Origin: Paramecium sonneborni
Taxonomy: Eukaryota > Ciliophora > Oligohymenophorea > Peniculida > Parameciidae
Direction of reading: 5' to 3'
Length of the DNA: 64,000 nucleotides
NCBI GenBank assembly: GCA_905182985.1
Contig: CAJJDN010000018.1
Span: 383,926 to 447,925 of the forward strand
Under the pieces are notes generated by a model. That model was not told the DNA's origin. It saw only the letters and a list, made by a program, of their open reading frames with translations, and made no database searches. A program made the translations under genes and the position numbers. Every line of letters starts with the position of its first letter. The first letter of the stretch is position 1. Shown here one piece after another: positions 11,125-25,600 of this stretch.

Positions 11125-13293
11125 ATGTCTAAATTTAAAGATTAAGCTACATCTTCTCAAATAGGATGTGGTTGCTTTGGTAGTTCCAAATAAAAAAACA
11201 TGTATATATTTACTTTTGTTTTTAGGATAAAGTTCTCTCACATTCAAGTAGATGATGAGATTGTATCTGCATAAATTATTTTGGAAATGATATACAGAGG
11301 CTAAAATGCTGGATAAGTTTTGTCTCGTTGTAGACTTAATCCTAATTTAGTCTTACTTTAATTTAGAAATGATTTAGAGTACTTTATCCCATAACTAATC
11401 AACCAAATTTTATTAAAATAGCTTGAATATTTGCTTAAATTTATTATCAAAGCTGCAGAAGTGGATTTCTTCTTTGCCCATACCTTCTTTTTTGCGTGGA
11501 GATCCATTATAAATGATGCCTTTCCTGAAAATGAAAATTATTTAAGGCTATTTTTATCAACTTTAGATAGAATTTATAAAAAAACACTTTTAATTGCTGC
11601 TTATTTTGAGAACTATTAATTTAATGATGGTATAGAGTAACAAGTGTCTAAAGGCATGCCTATTGTATAATAAGTTAGTAAATTACCTGATAGAATCCAA
11701 GAATATGGCACACTATTTTACTCTAATCATGTTTTTAATGATACATTAAATCTAACTAATTATGAATCAAATTTCAGAGAAGCTAAATCATCAGGATTTT
11801 GTTCAACGATTGATTTCTGGGATGATATTATCTATATTTCCTAAAAGTAATTAATTTAGTAAAGCTTTATAGTTTACATTTGGCAAATCCTAAAATAATC
11901 TCTCTTAAAGCAGATATTTAAAAAATAAATAGAAATTTACCAGCTGCAGTTTATATTCCATTTTAAGGAGTGAGAAATTATGTAGTTCTTAATATAGTTG
12001 TTGATGAATGCAGAGTATTTGAAACAAAATGTACATCCCCATTTTACTTGTGTCTTGAAATTTATAGACCTGAAGAAGAAGCTGAATTAATTCCTAATCC
12101 TTAAAGAAATAGTCTTATGTCTATGGCAAAAACAGTAGGGAAAATGGATAATAAAAATTACAGTGAAAATAATGAAACTTAAGATTGTACAAGGAATAGA
12201 CCTACTTATCTTTGTAAAATAATTGAAGTAGAGGTAGATGCTGAAGAAAGTAGGGAAGATTTTTCATAATTCAGCAATATCTTAAAAGATAACGAATTCA
12301 CTCAATCATACTATTAAGATTTAAATAATTTAGTATCAATATATAATAATACTGATAACGCTAAAAAATTAAATAAAATGTCAAAAAAAGAATTAACAGA
12401 TACTATTTATGGATGTGACAATTCAGATAAAATAAGATGCAATTCTCCATTTCGAAATTTCAAAACATGGAAATTAGTACATCTTATTGTTAAATCGGGG
12501 GATGATTTAAGATAAGAACAATTTGCTATGCAATTGATATCAACATTTGATTAGATATTTAATATAGAGTAGCTAAAACTATAATTAACAACATACGAAG
12601 TCATATCATTAGGTCCTGGTTATGATTTAATTGAAGTAGTAAAGGATGCGCTATCGATCGATTCAATAAAAAAAAAACTTAATGATATTTTACAAATAAA
12701 GAGTTTGAGTTAATATTTTAAGTAATTAATTGTTATAATTAGATTAAACTCATCACAAGCAATGTTATCAAATTTTTTAAATAGTTTAGTAGCTTACAGT
12801 TTGGTTTGTTATTTTTTATAAATCAAAGATAGAAATAATGGAAACATTTTATTACATAGAGATGGTTATATAATTCATATAGATTTCGGATTTTTGTTAT
12901 CCAGTGATCCAAAAGGTAATATAGAGAAAGAAGTACCTTTTAAAATGACAGAAGAATATGTAGATATCTTAGGAGGATTTGAATCTAATTTATTCATGAG
13001 ATTTAGAAAAATGTTTTTTGAAGGATTCAAAGCAATTAGAAAGCATAAGGACAAAATAATATTGTTGGTCAAAATGATGGAGAATTCCAACTTGAATTGT
13101 TTCAAAGACAAAACTATAACTGATTTAGAGTAGAGATTCTTACAAGATGATCTCTCGGATACATAATTGTATGTTTAATGCTAAAAGTATATATCATTTA
13201 TATAATGAAAGATTAATTGATTTGAGTAGAACAAAATGGAGGGCTAATTGGTATGATAAATATTAATACTATTTTTAAGGAATCATGTGTTGA
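11125..13293 (+). CDS. Phosphatidylinositol 4-kinase (type III beta-like)
   Basis: Spliced model of 699 aa with introns 11202-11225 (24 nt), 11847-11872 (26 nt) and 13169-13187 (19 nt). The C-terminal catalytic domain is clear: ATP-binding KSGDDLRQEQFAMQL near residue 439, catalytic loop near 551, activation-loop IHIDFGFLLSSDPKG near 568, and the ending WYDKYQYYFQGIM typical of PI4Ks. These enzymes phosphorylate phosphatidylinositol at the 4 position on Golgi and endosomal membranes. The N-terminal part resembles the helical region of PI4K-beta. Oddity: the conserved DRHNGN of the catalytic loop reads DRNNGN, so the catalytic His is Asn (codon AAT at 12834-12836). The 19-nt intron is needed to reach the true C-terminus. 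Confidence 0.9.
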
Positions 13294-13410
13294 TTTAAAT
13301 AAATTTTTAAATTTTTATTATTTATATATAAATTATAATCCATAGATAATCTAAGTAAAAATTATGTTTAAATCTTCTTATTTTGATACAGTAATTCATT
13401 AATAAAAAAA

Positions 13411-16400
13411 ATGGTAAAATCATTTTTGTTAATCTTTTTATTGTGTTGTTGTTCTTTGAATAGGTTTTGTAATTATCATCCAATGGATCCTTTAGCATGC
13501 ATAAGTTAAACAGAAGGAATAATGTGTAATTACTAATTTTAAGTAAAAGGTCAATTTAGTTTATTTGAAAATGCTTGTGTGCCTGCTCAAAGTACTAATT
13601 TAGGATGTAGTTCATAATTGAATAAAAATGCTTGTTTAAATCAGCTTAGAAACATAGATGGAAATGAAGCAAAATGTAAAAAATAAATATAAAAATAGGT
13701 TATTTTGGGACAAGATGCGTTGAAGCATAAGAACATTATTTATAAAATTTAGGTTGTTCGCCATTATTTAATAGAAACTCTTGTGTAAATGTAAAAGGTA
13801 AAACGTGTTATTGGGATGGAGATTAGTGTAAAGAACTTATGACTTAATAAAGAGAGGCAGGAAATTGTAAATCAGCATATAATGCACCTGTAACACCGAA
13901 AGCATGTGCATTAATTGTTGGAATTAAATGCAAGAGTGGATTATTTGAAAATGATTACTAATGTTTAGATATATAGGATACAGAATTGAATATATTAACT
14001 TGTAAAACAGAAGGTTTGAATCAAGAGACATGTTTGTAGATTGTAGGATAGAAGTGTAAATTTATAATTATCATACTTAGGTATATTTAGGGATAATTAA
14101 TGTGATATAAGTTCTGATATAAATAGTTGTGATGATTTAATTAATAAAGACTCATGTCTAAGTATTGTATCTATTGATATTACTTGTGTTTGGAGGCAGA
14201 ATAGATGTTAAATACTAGAAATTGATAATTTGAAAATCTGTGAAGATTATGTCAATGTCAGTCCAAGTGTATGTACTATTCAAGATGGATATTGCTAATT
14301 TAAAGATGGAAGTTGTTTTGTGCCATTATTACATAATTAAAAATGCAATGACTTAGGATTAAGTAGATTAAGTTGTTTATCTATTAAAAATGATAATTGT
14401 ACTTTCATTAACAACAAATGTGAATAACTTAATGTTGATTAATTGAATTAAATATAATGCATTGAATTAAATGAAGATGCTTGTGTTAATGTGAAGACTT
14501 AATTTTAATTTTGTAAATGGACAGGATAAGAATGTGTTGCAATGTTTATTAATCAGGATTTTGATTGCCCAATTTAGGATGACAATCATATCTTTAAATT
14601 TAATGGAAATGTATGCTAAGCAATATCTAAACCAGGCATCAGATGCAAGTACAATGCTCAAACTCATTTATGTGAAAAAACAATAGACAGTGACACTTGT
14701 ATAACCGCATATTTAAATTTAAATGCTTGTGTATCGATTTTAAAATAAGCTTGTTAATGGACAAACACTGGCTGCAATTATGCTACTATAATCCAAGAAA
14801 AAACAAAATGCTTAGATCTTGGATATGCAAATTTAGTAGCTTGTTCTTAAATATTAAAATCTGACGAAGATGGATGTTATTTTGATTTTAATGCTCAATA
14901 GTGTAGATTAATTGATGATTAATTGGAAAATGAAATAAAATGCTAAGGAATGGGATTGAATAGAATAGGTTGTGCATCAGTTTTAACAGCTGGTCAATTA
15001 TGTAGATGGAATAACAATTAATGTCAACAGATTAAACATAAGAATGATGTATAGGCTATATATTGTTTATAAATGTAATATGTAAATCCAGCTACTTGTG
15101 CTTTAGTAGAAGCTGGTAATGAAGTTTGTAGATATGAAAAAAATGCTAAAGGATGTGTAAATAGTTTGGATACTGAGACAATGACATGTTCATTTCCAGG
15201 ATTAAATGCATATGCATGTGCTTAAATCTAATTAAGAAGTTGTTATTACGATAAGGAATTGTGGAAATGCAAATAGATAACTGTTTTAACTGCAAGCACA
15301 ATAGTAAAAAAGTAAACAGAAAAACTATTATTGTATTCTGATTGTATTACAAGTTCACCAACGCCAGATGTATGTAGATCAATAACAAAAGCAAGTGCTA
15401 AATGTACATGGTTATTTAGAGAGAGTAGGTGCTCTGATTAGTATGTTACATACGATGAAAGTTGTTTAGATTATAATTCAGCATATGTTGGTAAGAGTAT
15501 ATTAATTAATGCTAATGTATGTGCTTCAATAGAAATGGAGTAGCCAGATTATGATGCTTTAAAAGGACCATTAATAGATAAAATGAAAGGATATTGTATA
15601 TTTGAGGGTGGTAATTGCAATGTTTTTAAAGGTATATGTGGGACTCCATGTTGTACAGAATTCATAGGTATTAATTCTCATGTATGTGGACGATATTCTA
15701 CTGGATAATATTGTTATTTTAGCAATGAATTAAAATGCACAGAACTTACATTAGATGTTGTAGATATTACTATTGAAAAATAAGTTAAAGATTATTACAA
15801 TTCATTGTAATTGAAATGCTCATAAATGAATAAAAATTCTTGTCATATGATTGAATGGTCAACTTAATAAAGATGTTACTTCAATGAAAATATATGTGTT
15901 AATGTTAATTTCAGTTCTTATCCTAATTTAGCTATTTTTACAAATGACACTGCAATCCTTAATAAATATGCTTGTTTGTCCATAGAAGCTGTATTAACTT
16001 AAAAAAATTCTTCAATGTTTTTTGGTTATGAAGGAAAACATTGTAAATTAGATCCTGATATTAAAGATGTAACAGATTGTGAATCAACAGAATTAAATAG
16101 TAATGCTTGTTAAATAAAATATCCAGATATTTATTGTAGATGGTCTAAATCAGAATTGAAATGTAAGAGTGTAGATTCTAATTACATTCAGAATTTAGAA
16201 TTTTGTGATTAAAATTTGAATGAATTTGCATGTGTAAACATATTAAAGACAAGTTGTTTCTTTTCTTACAAGACGCATAAATGTACAGAAGCACCAACTT
16301 TGGTAGAATGTAAATATTTTGGATCTGAAATTGGAACAGTTAGTATATTAGCATGTATGAATATTAAATTAGATGGTTAAATCTGTGGATATGATGATAA

Positions 16401-19400
16401 AAAACATATTTGTACAGAAGTTAATATAGATTCAGAATCATGTGATTTACCTGATGGTAATTCTATAGCTTGTTATGCTAAAACTAAAGGAGATTGTAGA
16501 TGGGATGATTAGGAAATGTTATGCTATGAAAATGATAAACCTTTAAATCATTTAAAATGTGAAGACAATGTCAATAAGATTATATGTCTCAAAATAACTA
16601 TTGAACCATGTGAATGGGATATTCTTAAAATGAAATGTCTTAAATTAAAAAGTAATCAATTCTAATTAATATTACCTAATAATTTATATAATGCTGAAGC
16701 TTGTGTATAAGTTTTTGGAGCTCCTTATAAATATGATCCAGATACTCATTTATGCACTCTTATTACTCCTGATGATTTTTATAAAGAATAAAAAGATCCA
16801 AAAGATAAACTTGAACCTAATATCTTATGTGATGGTACTATGACTCTTAATGTTGATGCTTGTTTATTTACTACTATGTTACAAAAATGCTATTTCGATA
16901 AATCTTAAAGTGCAGAAAAAAGATGCTCAACTTTTACTGGAATCTAAACATCTTGTGATTCTCCTTATCTAATAAGTTTATAAATGTGTGCAGATGTTCC
17001 ACAATCATGTTATTTTATTAAAGCTACCTATGAATGCAAATATATTAGAATGGAAGATTCAATTAAATGTAGTGATTTAAGAGATTAATCAGATTTATAT
17101 TTATTTAATAAAATATCTTGTTCCTCTATTAATTATGAATTTGCAGAATATGGTGGAGAAAAGCAATGTTTTAAATCTGATGATGATAAAGTACCAGATG
17201 AATAATTTAAGCAATAATGTTAAATAGAAAAATATTGTAAATGGGATCAAGAAACTACTACGTGTTCACTTATGTCTTTGAAAAGTTTAGTTTGGAAAGA
17301 AAAAGAAGATCCAGAAAAAGGATTAATAACTTGGTGTGAAGATGATCCCATTAATTTTGAGGATGATTGTTCAAATATTTATAGTAAAGCTGCTTGCTTA
17401 TAACTTTCATCTATTTGTGCATTTAATATTTAAATGGGAGGCTGTTATGAAATTGAAGGAAATGAAAAATAAATCTTATCTTGTGAAGACATCATTGGTG
17501 ATAATTGCACTAAGTCCAAAAATCCAAACGCACCCTGTATCGTAGATGATTCTAAAAATGTTGTATTCCCTGATGTTGCCGAGGCTTGTTTGAATTATTC
17601 TAATAGTGAAGAATAGATTTGTAAATAAACAGCTCCTTCTAATTGTGCAGATGCTGAAAAATTAGGAAGTGTAAGTCCTATTGTATGTAGTAGAGTTAGT
17701 GATAAATGCTATTATGATAAAGATAAAGATTCTGGTAAATGTTCTTCGGATACAAAAAAGAAAAAATGTGATGAAACATTTAGTTAACTTTCATGTCTCA
17801 CAAATGGATGTGATTTTTCATTAGGGTTTTGTTAAGAAGTGTTTTCAAATCCATCTTTTGATATAGAATCTCCATTTTATCTTTACTAATGTTAATATAT
17901 AAGTAAGTTGAATACTACAAGTTTAATTAAAAGAAAAGTTTGTGTAAATATGAATTTTCCTTGTGCATTTTAAAATGAATAATGTGTTCCTGCAGCTTAA
18001 GCTTTATGTTCAACTCTAAACTTATTGCCTGTATCTTAATTAACATGTCAGTATTGTTTAGGAGGATCATATTCTTATGATGCTTCTACAAATTCTTGTA
18101 ATATGTTATTAACATAATAATAAGGGTGTAATAATATAAATAAAGATGGTTGCTACTTAATGACAACAGGTAAGAATTGTACATGGAATAATAATTAATG
18201 TATTGAATAAAGTGATTAAGATGTAGAAAAATTAAAAGATTGTTCATAAACAAATTTATTTGGTTGTCCTAAAGTTTCGAATGCTTGTTGGAAATCTCCT
18301 TCAACTAAATTTTGTACTATGGTAGATATATACTCAACTTGTAAATTGATAAAAGAATAAAATGGAAATGAAAAAGCTTGTATAATTAGTAATTTGTAAT
18401 CTTGCTATTGGTAAAACAATGGATGTGAAGATTATAATTTAGATAGTGTAGATTGCACTGTTGCAAACAAATTTGGATGTTTAAATTTAAGTAAAGTCGC
18501 TTGTGGATGGTCTGATGAAGATTAAAAATGTTTTCTAATAAAATATTAAGAGGATGTGACAAAATGTACAGAGTTCTTTGATTCTAATAAGAAACTTATA
18601 AAATTTAATTCTTATTCTTGTTAATAGATAATTGGAATTCCTTGTTTTAGAGATAGGACATAAAAATGTAATGAAATAGGACTAAAAGATAAAATAACTT
18701 GTAATGCTAGTGGTTTAAATTAATTAGGTTGTTATTTAAAATCAACTGGTTATTGTTAATTTATTAATGGTTAATGTTAAACAATTCCCGATTTAAGCAA
18801 AGTTAAGTGTACATCTCCAATAAATTAAGTAGCATGTTTTAGTTTAAAATAAACTTGTAAATTTGTAGATAATGAATGTTAAGATTATGATGTTAGTAAA
18901 TTTACAACAATTGCAGAGATTACAATAGTCGAAACCTTTCGATATTCTCCATCAGTTTGTAAAGCTTATAAAGAATTGGAAGGGAAGGCTTTATAATTAT
19001 TATATGATGCCGTTAATGGATGTTGTATAGATGGTGATTAAGAAAAACCTTTTATTTAAAGTTGTAATACAAAAGGATTGAATGAATTAACCTGTTTAAA
19101 ATAAACAAAACCAGTTTGTTAATATTTAAATGAAGAATGTAAGACTTTAACAAGTAAAATGATCAGTGATTCTAAGATTTGTGATCCAACATTTAATTGG
19201 AAAGCTTGTATTTCATTAACATTAAAATGTAAATTTTATTAGAATAAATGTTAAACAGTAACTGATTCTGAAACTTGTGCTTCTTTAGCAGATGTTATGG
19301 CATCACCATCAACTTGTTCTAGTAGATCTAATGATTAATAGGGTTGTATCTATGATACTCTTACAAATAGTTGTAAAATATCTGAATCTACAACCTTGTC

Positions 19401-21600
19401 TTGTATTTAGATTGGATTGAATAAATTTGGATGTACAATGAATACTGATGAAGAATTCTGTAGATATAATAATAATACAAATACATGTATATCCACTTAT
19501 GAACCAAACTTAACATGCCAAGATATTATTAATAAAAATAAGTGTCTTTATATCAAAACTGCTAAATAATATTGTAAATTTGATAATGGATGTACAGCTA
19601 TTAATCCTCTTGAGGTTATCTAATGTTATACTGCCACTAAAACTAATCCTATCACATGTACTGCTGCAGAATCAGTTGCATGCAAATATGACAGAGCTAC
19701 CTAAATGTGTGTTATTGTTGAGTCAGATATGGATGAGAATGAACCTTTAACTAATATGATTAGTTTCAATAAATTAGCATGTATGAAATATCAAACAAAT
19801 AATAAATAAGTTATTTATACAACCTCAGGATGTGTAGAAGTGGATCCAGAAGAATTACCTAATCTTACATGTGATTCACCAGTTAATTAATTTACATGTT
19901 CTTAAATCACTAATCCAACTTAATATTGTATTTATAAAGATTATAAATGCTAATTTATTTTACCTAAAGATATCCCTATTAAAACTTGTGCTGATATAGG
20001 TTATGTTAATTAAAAAGAATTTTGTGAATAAGCTGAAGATGTAAAATGCAAATTTAATTCATTTACTAAATAATGTGAGGCTTTTGATGAACCAATAAGT
20101 TCTTGTGTTAGGGGAATAAATAAAGTGGCTTGTATAGAATTATCATCTTGCAGATTTGATTAATTTTGTTTAGAAAAGACTGAAAGTTGTGCAGAGAGTT
20201 CAGATTGCATTAATGTTAAAATTTAACCTTGTACATAAATTAATGATGTTTGTTCTTTGACAACTGAATTAGATACTCTTAATTGTGATTAAGTAGTTAA
20301 TAAATTTGGATGCATATATATCTCGAAACCATTTTAATATTGTAGATTTTCAAATTAAAAATGTTAATTAGAAGATTTAAATGAATTCAAAAATGAAGAA
20401 TGTGAAAATATAACAAATATCAATTCAGCTTATTTTTGTGAATAACCAACTAATATTGCATGTCGATATGATCAATTCCAAAACAGATGTGTAGAATCTT
20501 TACCTACAGATAATTTAGATTGTATAAGAGGTTTAAATGAGTATACATGTCTTAATTATACAAAATAAAGTCTTAGATGCAAATTTACAGATTTTTGTTA
20601 TGGACCAACATAACCAATGTTTGAATGTGATAACACTTTATTTGATTGTTGTAACAAAGCTCCTGATTTGAATACTTGTTTATTGTAAGATATATTAGAT
20701 TGCTAATGGAATGGAAATAAATGTGTAAAATATGAAGATCCAATCACAACTTGTACTCTTACAAATACTTCTAAACTCACATGTACAAAATCAACAGATA
20801 AAAACTGTGTTTTAGATTTTTCTATAAAATAATGTATTTAAATATTAGAACCTACATCATGTGATTAATTATAATCTGCATAATAATGTTAAATGGTACT
20901 CCAATTACCCTGTGTCTGGATAGATGAATAATGTAAATATCATGAAATAAAAACTTATGAAGAATGTGCAGATATCACTTCTGCTTTTGGATCCATGCGA
21001 GCATGTCTCAATATAGAAAGATCTGGATAAATGTGTCAATTTAAAGATGGATAATGTTCTTCGTATTATCATGATACTGATTAATGTTTAGATAATATAA
21101 ATAAAGTGGCTTGTATTAGTTAAGCTACTATTAAATGCTTTTGGAAAGTTGAAACTGTTGAAATCAAAAAACTTAAGACTTCCTAACCTATATCAATAGA
21201 ATTTGGCACTTGTGTTCCTTTTATTGATCATATACTTACTCTTTGTAATGAAAATCTAAGTTATCTATCTTGCTTATCTATTACCACTCTAAAATAATAT
21301 TGTAAATGGTTTAATGGCAAATGCATTTCTTTATCTGAAACCAATTCTATTGTCACTCCTTAAACTCATTCACTTGTCAATATTAATGCATGTGCTCTTG
21401 TCAATACAGAACCTGTCTATTATGATTCTAAATAACAACTTTGTCTCAAAGTTTAACCTACTCATTCAATTGCCTGTTTACCTCCTACTCCAGGATTAAA
21501 TATGAAAGCGTGTCTTACTATCACCAAATAAACATGTAAATGGAATTTCGATAAATAGTAATGCGAATTTTCTAAATCTAAAATTAACAAGCATCTTTGA
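13411..21600 (+). CDS. Giant secreted Cys-rich surface-antigen-like protein
   Basis: One frame of 2713 codons after two introns (23 nt near 13675, 25 nt near 14058), starting 117 bp after the PI4K stop. MVKSFLLIFLLCCCSL is a good signal peptide. The rest is built of dozens of irregular units with regularly spaced Cys, often of the form Leu-Asn-x-x-Ala-Cys ... Cys-x-Trp/Phe-x4-Cys, the pattern of disulphide-stabilised Paramecium surface-antigen (immobilization antigen) domains. No transmembrane segment and no hydrophobic GPI-type tail is visible; the protein ends CEFSKSKINKHL. It may be a secreted or cell-coat protein rather than a classical GPI-anchored antigen. The absence of any in-frame TGA over 8 kb shows it is intact. 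Family assignment rests on Cys spacing only. Confidence 0.8.
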
Positions 21601-22600
21601 TTTAAATTTATCAATCTTTTACATTTAAATTTTATTTTTATTACCATTATATAATATTATTCAAATAAAATAAAATAATATAAAATAGAACAACATTTCT
21701 TAAAACCATAACTTCATTATTCCTATTTTTTCTACATAACCATTAATATTCTCAATCTTTATTCTAAACATTTTTTCATTAATATATAATCTTATAATAA
21801 TTTTCTTTTGATAATAAAACCCTACAAATACAATAAAATATTAAAACTCAAACTCTATATCTATTTTTATTTTAGCTTTTTCAGTTTTATTCATTTAAAT
21901 ATATTCGTATCCTAGAATTAAATATTTCTATATAAGGAAATTTTGTATTTCTTCCTTATTAAACTTAATACTCAATCAGAAAAATATATCGAAGTTCCCT
22001 ACTACTCTCCCATATTACTTAAAAATAAAACTATAAAAATATACCCGAACTTTTTCAATATCATATTTTGTGCATTCATAAACTACCTTAATTTAGATAA
22101 GTATATTATTTGTTTTACTATATCTATAACAAACCCATAAAATAAAAAAAATTCTTAAAAAAAAAGGTTTAAAAATATTTACTCCCTTAATTCATTATGT
22201 CATGCTAAAGAGTTACTCCGTCCTTATTAGACAATTAAACCTCATACTCTTGGCGCTCTACATAATCCTTTTTTTTTTGATTTGTTTTAATTTAAAGAAA
22301 AAATAACCATATTCAATAGGCCTTCTTAATATTCTTTATAATCTTATTAAATTTAATTTATATTCATTTTCTTTCATAATTCAAATAAATTTATTATTAT
22401 AATATGTCAACTTAATTGTTCATAATTTTAATAATGATCTTAACTTAATATTTCAAACTAAAAACTGTAAAAACACTCTAAAAAAATAGGATATTTGAGT
22501 ATAATTAGATAGGTTTGGTCAGTCTTTCTTTAAATATTATATTGGTTCGAGTTTTTCAGGTGAATTAATTAAAAAATTTTAATCATGAGATGATTTTAAG
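21601..22600. other. Intergenic, 1 kb, nothing supported
   Basis: Very AT-rich and poor in G on the + strand, which by itself keeps frames open because TGA is rare. One frame lacks TGA from about 21810 to 22431, but its composition (Ile/Phe/Tyr/Leu, almost no acidic residues) is unlike the real genes here. This stretch probably holds the 3' end of the surface-antigen transcript and the promoter of the BEACH gene. Confidence 0.5.
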
Positions 22601-25600
22601 ATGATCTAAGCGAATATTTAATTATCTATTAATATATTAATGCTTAATTAATAAAGACAACCAATCATTTAATCTGATGACTTTAAATCATTTTTGGGTA
22701 GTTAATGGTTTAAGATTAATTATTTGAGTTAAACTCAATCAATTGAATGCTCAAATGATTTTGTAAATTATGATGAAAGCGAAAAAGAAAAAATATAAAT
22801 TGACCAGGAACAATTAGCTAAGTTCTAAACATCTAACTAGAAAATAATGATACTCAAATTCTTCATTTATGGATACCATATCACTTATATCGAAAAATAA
22901 CAATTTCATTATAATTTCTTCAAAAAGTTTATCCAGACTATTGATAAAATAGAAAAAAAAAACATAGAAAACTTGTAACAAATCATAGGAGAGCCCCAAC
23001 ATCCAATTTGCAAGTTAATTTTACTTGAATCCATTTTTATGCTTCTTCATCAATCAACTATATTATTAGAAACGAAAGAGTAAAATCATTTAGAAGAATG
23101 TGAAGAAGACTATAATACTCTTACTGAAAGCAAATTATATTATAAATATGCTTATATACATTTGGTTGAATAATTAAAAGGTGTTTTGTTTAAATGCTAC
23201 AATGAAGGAATAATCTTGATAACAATATTTACTAATTAATTATTTTTGAGTGATGATCTTTTTGAAAAGATACCTCAAAGCCATATAAATAAAATTCGGT
23301 ATTATGATACTAAGTTTATAATTGAATTGATGAAAGAATTTCTTGATTGTTCTGATTAATCAATCTATGTTACTAGATAATAGATAAAGCAAACGTTTCA
23401 AAATAATTATGAAAATTAAGGTAGATTATCAAATAAAATATTTTATAATTTAGAAAGATTAGATGATTAAATCATATTAAGCCTTTAAGCTATAAGAATT
23501 TGGTTGAATTCTAAGAACCAAACCGTCTTTTAGTAAATAAGATAGTTTTTAATAAATAAATTTTAGAATTCTAATTTTAATTTTGAGTATGCTTAAGAAA
23601 CCATCGATTTATCTTTTGAATTACTAAGTAAACTATATTAGTATATTAGGTTATATTTAAAATTCAGCATTTATTAGTGGTATTAATTATTCTGAATAAT
23701 TATTAGAAGAACTCATATTTATTTTTCATAGTATATGGAGTTCTTTAGAATAATAAACTTTTGATTAACTCTATGATTAAAAAACAGAATTTTGGTTAAA
23801 TTATATTCATAAACTAAATTTACTATTGAATCCTTTAACTCCTGTATTAAAAGAATCAAATGATATTAAAGGATGTGCAGGTCTATATCTTATTTTACAT
23901 GACCATCTTAATATTAAGAAATATATACAATCTACTACAATCTTATTTCATTTTATAGATCAACTTTACCCATTAGAATAGAGTTTAATTAAATCATAAA
24001 GTCAATTGATATAGAATTTAATTAAATCATCCATAGAGTGTATTGTGGATTAGAGTCTTTAAGAAAATGAAGGAATAATGTAAACGATAGAGAAAGTCTT
24101 AAAACAAGTTCAATTTATTAATCCTAAATTCAAATAAAAGATCTTTCAGTTTATATGGACTAAAATGATACCAGAAAATTAGTTTTATTTATAAATATTG
24201 CAAATGGTTGTTAGTTTATATTTGGAGAATGAAGATTAGTAATTGGGGACAAGAAATAGCTTTTTTATTTCAATTTTAGATATGGAGAGTCGAAAGAAAA
24301 TTGTTCATCCATAGAAATTCCATGCTCTTCTTTAAATTTGTTAATATCTTTGTCTGGAATAAGCTCCTATAAAGATTGAATAAATATTTTCTTAGCAAGA
24401 TTCTAATGCTAATTGTGAATTTTTAAAGTAATATAAAATAAAGAGAAGCTTCTAAGAATTCTTTTAAGTAAATAATTATTATAATTTAATTATAAATGTT
24501 ATTTCTGGAATAAATAATACAACTAATTTAGTATATCAATTAAAAGAGTTTATTAAATTATTATGGTTATTAACTGAAGAGCTTAAATTATGTTAGATTG
24601 ATTTTGCTGATGAGTTTGTTACATTCTTAGAATAAAAGTTGTACTTATTTTCAGATGATTAAATGAGAGAACTAATTGAACTTCTTTTTGATTGTTCAGT
24701 TTCTATGATAAGTAGATATATTAGATTAAAGAATGCAACTAATACGGCTGAGTAATATGGAGAATTGATAATATAAAATGAATTTTGTTTAAAGGTAAAT
24801 TATATATCATAATATTTTAGGTACTTGTTGAAACTTTCTTATTTAACACAACTCCTTCAGAATAATTAAGACTTAAATGTCTATAATTTTTAGGTATATT
24901 AATTTCAATGAATGATTATAACAAAATGATATTTAGAGAGGCAATTAGATTATCAGTATACAATCTTTTTTATATTTAGAATTTTTTATTGTGTATGAGA
25001 AATTAAAAAAATAAGAGTTTATAAAAATCAATGGAAGAAGTCTTAAAAAGATCTTTGTCATTTATAAGAAATGATTAAATTTAAAAATTAATTTAAAATG
25101 CCCCAAAAGAATCGTAAAAAAATAAAGTATTTAAACAATCTGCATTTTCATAATATGTAGGTACAACTTTAGAAAATCTTTCAAATAGTGGATCTGAAAC
25201 AAAATTTAAAAGATAATTTTAATTATTAGGAAAAGATAGTGGAATTATAATAAAGAATTACAAAGATTTATGTATAAATAAATAATGGAAATCTTTTTCA
25301 ATTTTAATTGAATTTAAAAGAGAAGGTTTTTATTTCATAAATTCAAATGCAAAATCATTAGATGAAATATATAAAAAAGAATAGGTTTTATTTGCATATA
25401 GTGGTCACTTAGAGAGACAAGAAAAATAAGATAAAGGAAATCCTTAAACAACATCTTAAAAATAAAATATTCATTAAGTAGATTTAATCTAAGTTTCATT
25501 AATTAATTAATAATTATTAAAATAAGAAGAAGAACAATAATATTTTAATCACCTTGATAATCTCATAAAAGTTTCAATTCTCAATTCAGAATAATAAACA

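Noticed and set aside
12875..13111. Standard-code ORF antisense to the PI4-kinase
   Set aside because: It is a shadow of the kinase catalytic domain on the other strand.
21810..22431. Long TGA-free frame between the surface-antigen-like and BEACH genes
   Set aside because: The + strand is very poor in G there, which makes TGA rare by chance. The predicted residues are mostly Ile, Phe, Tyr and Leu with almost no acidic ones, unlike real genes in the window.
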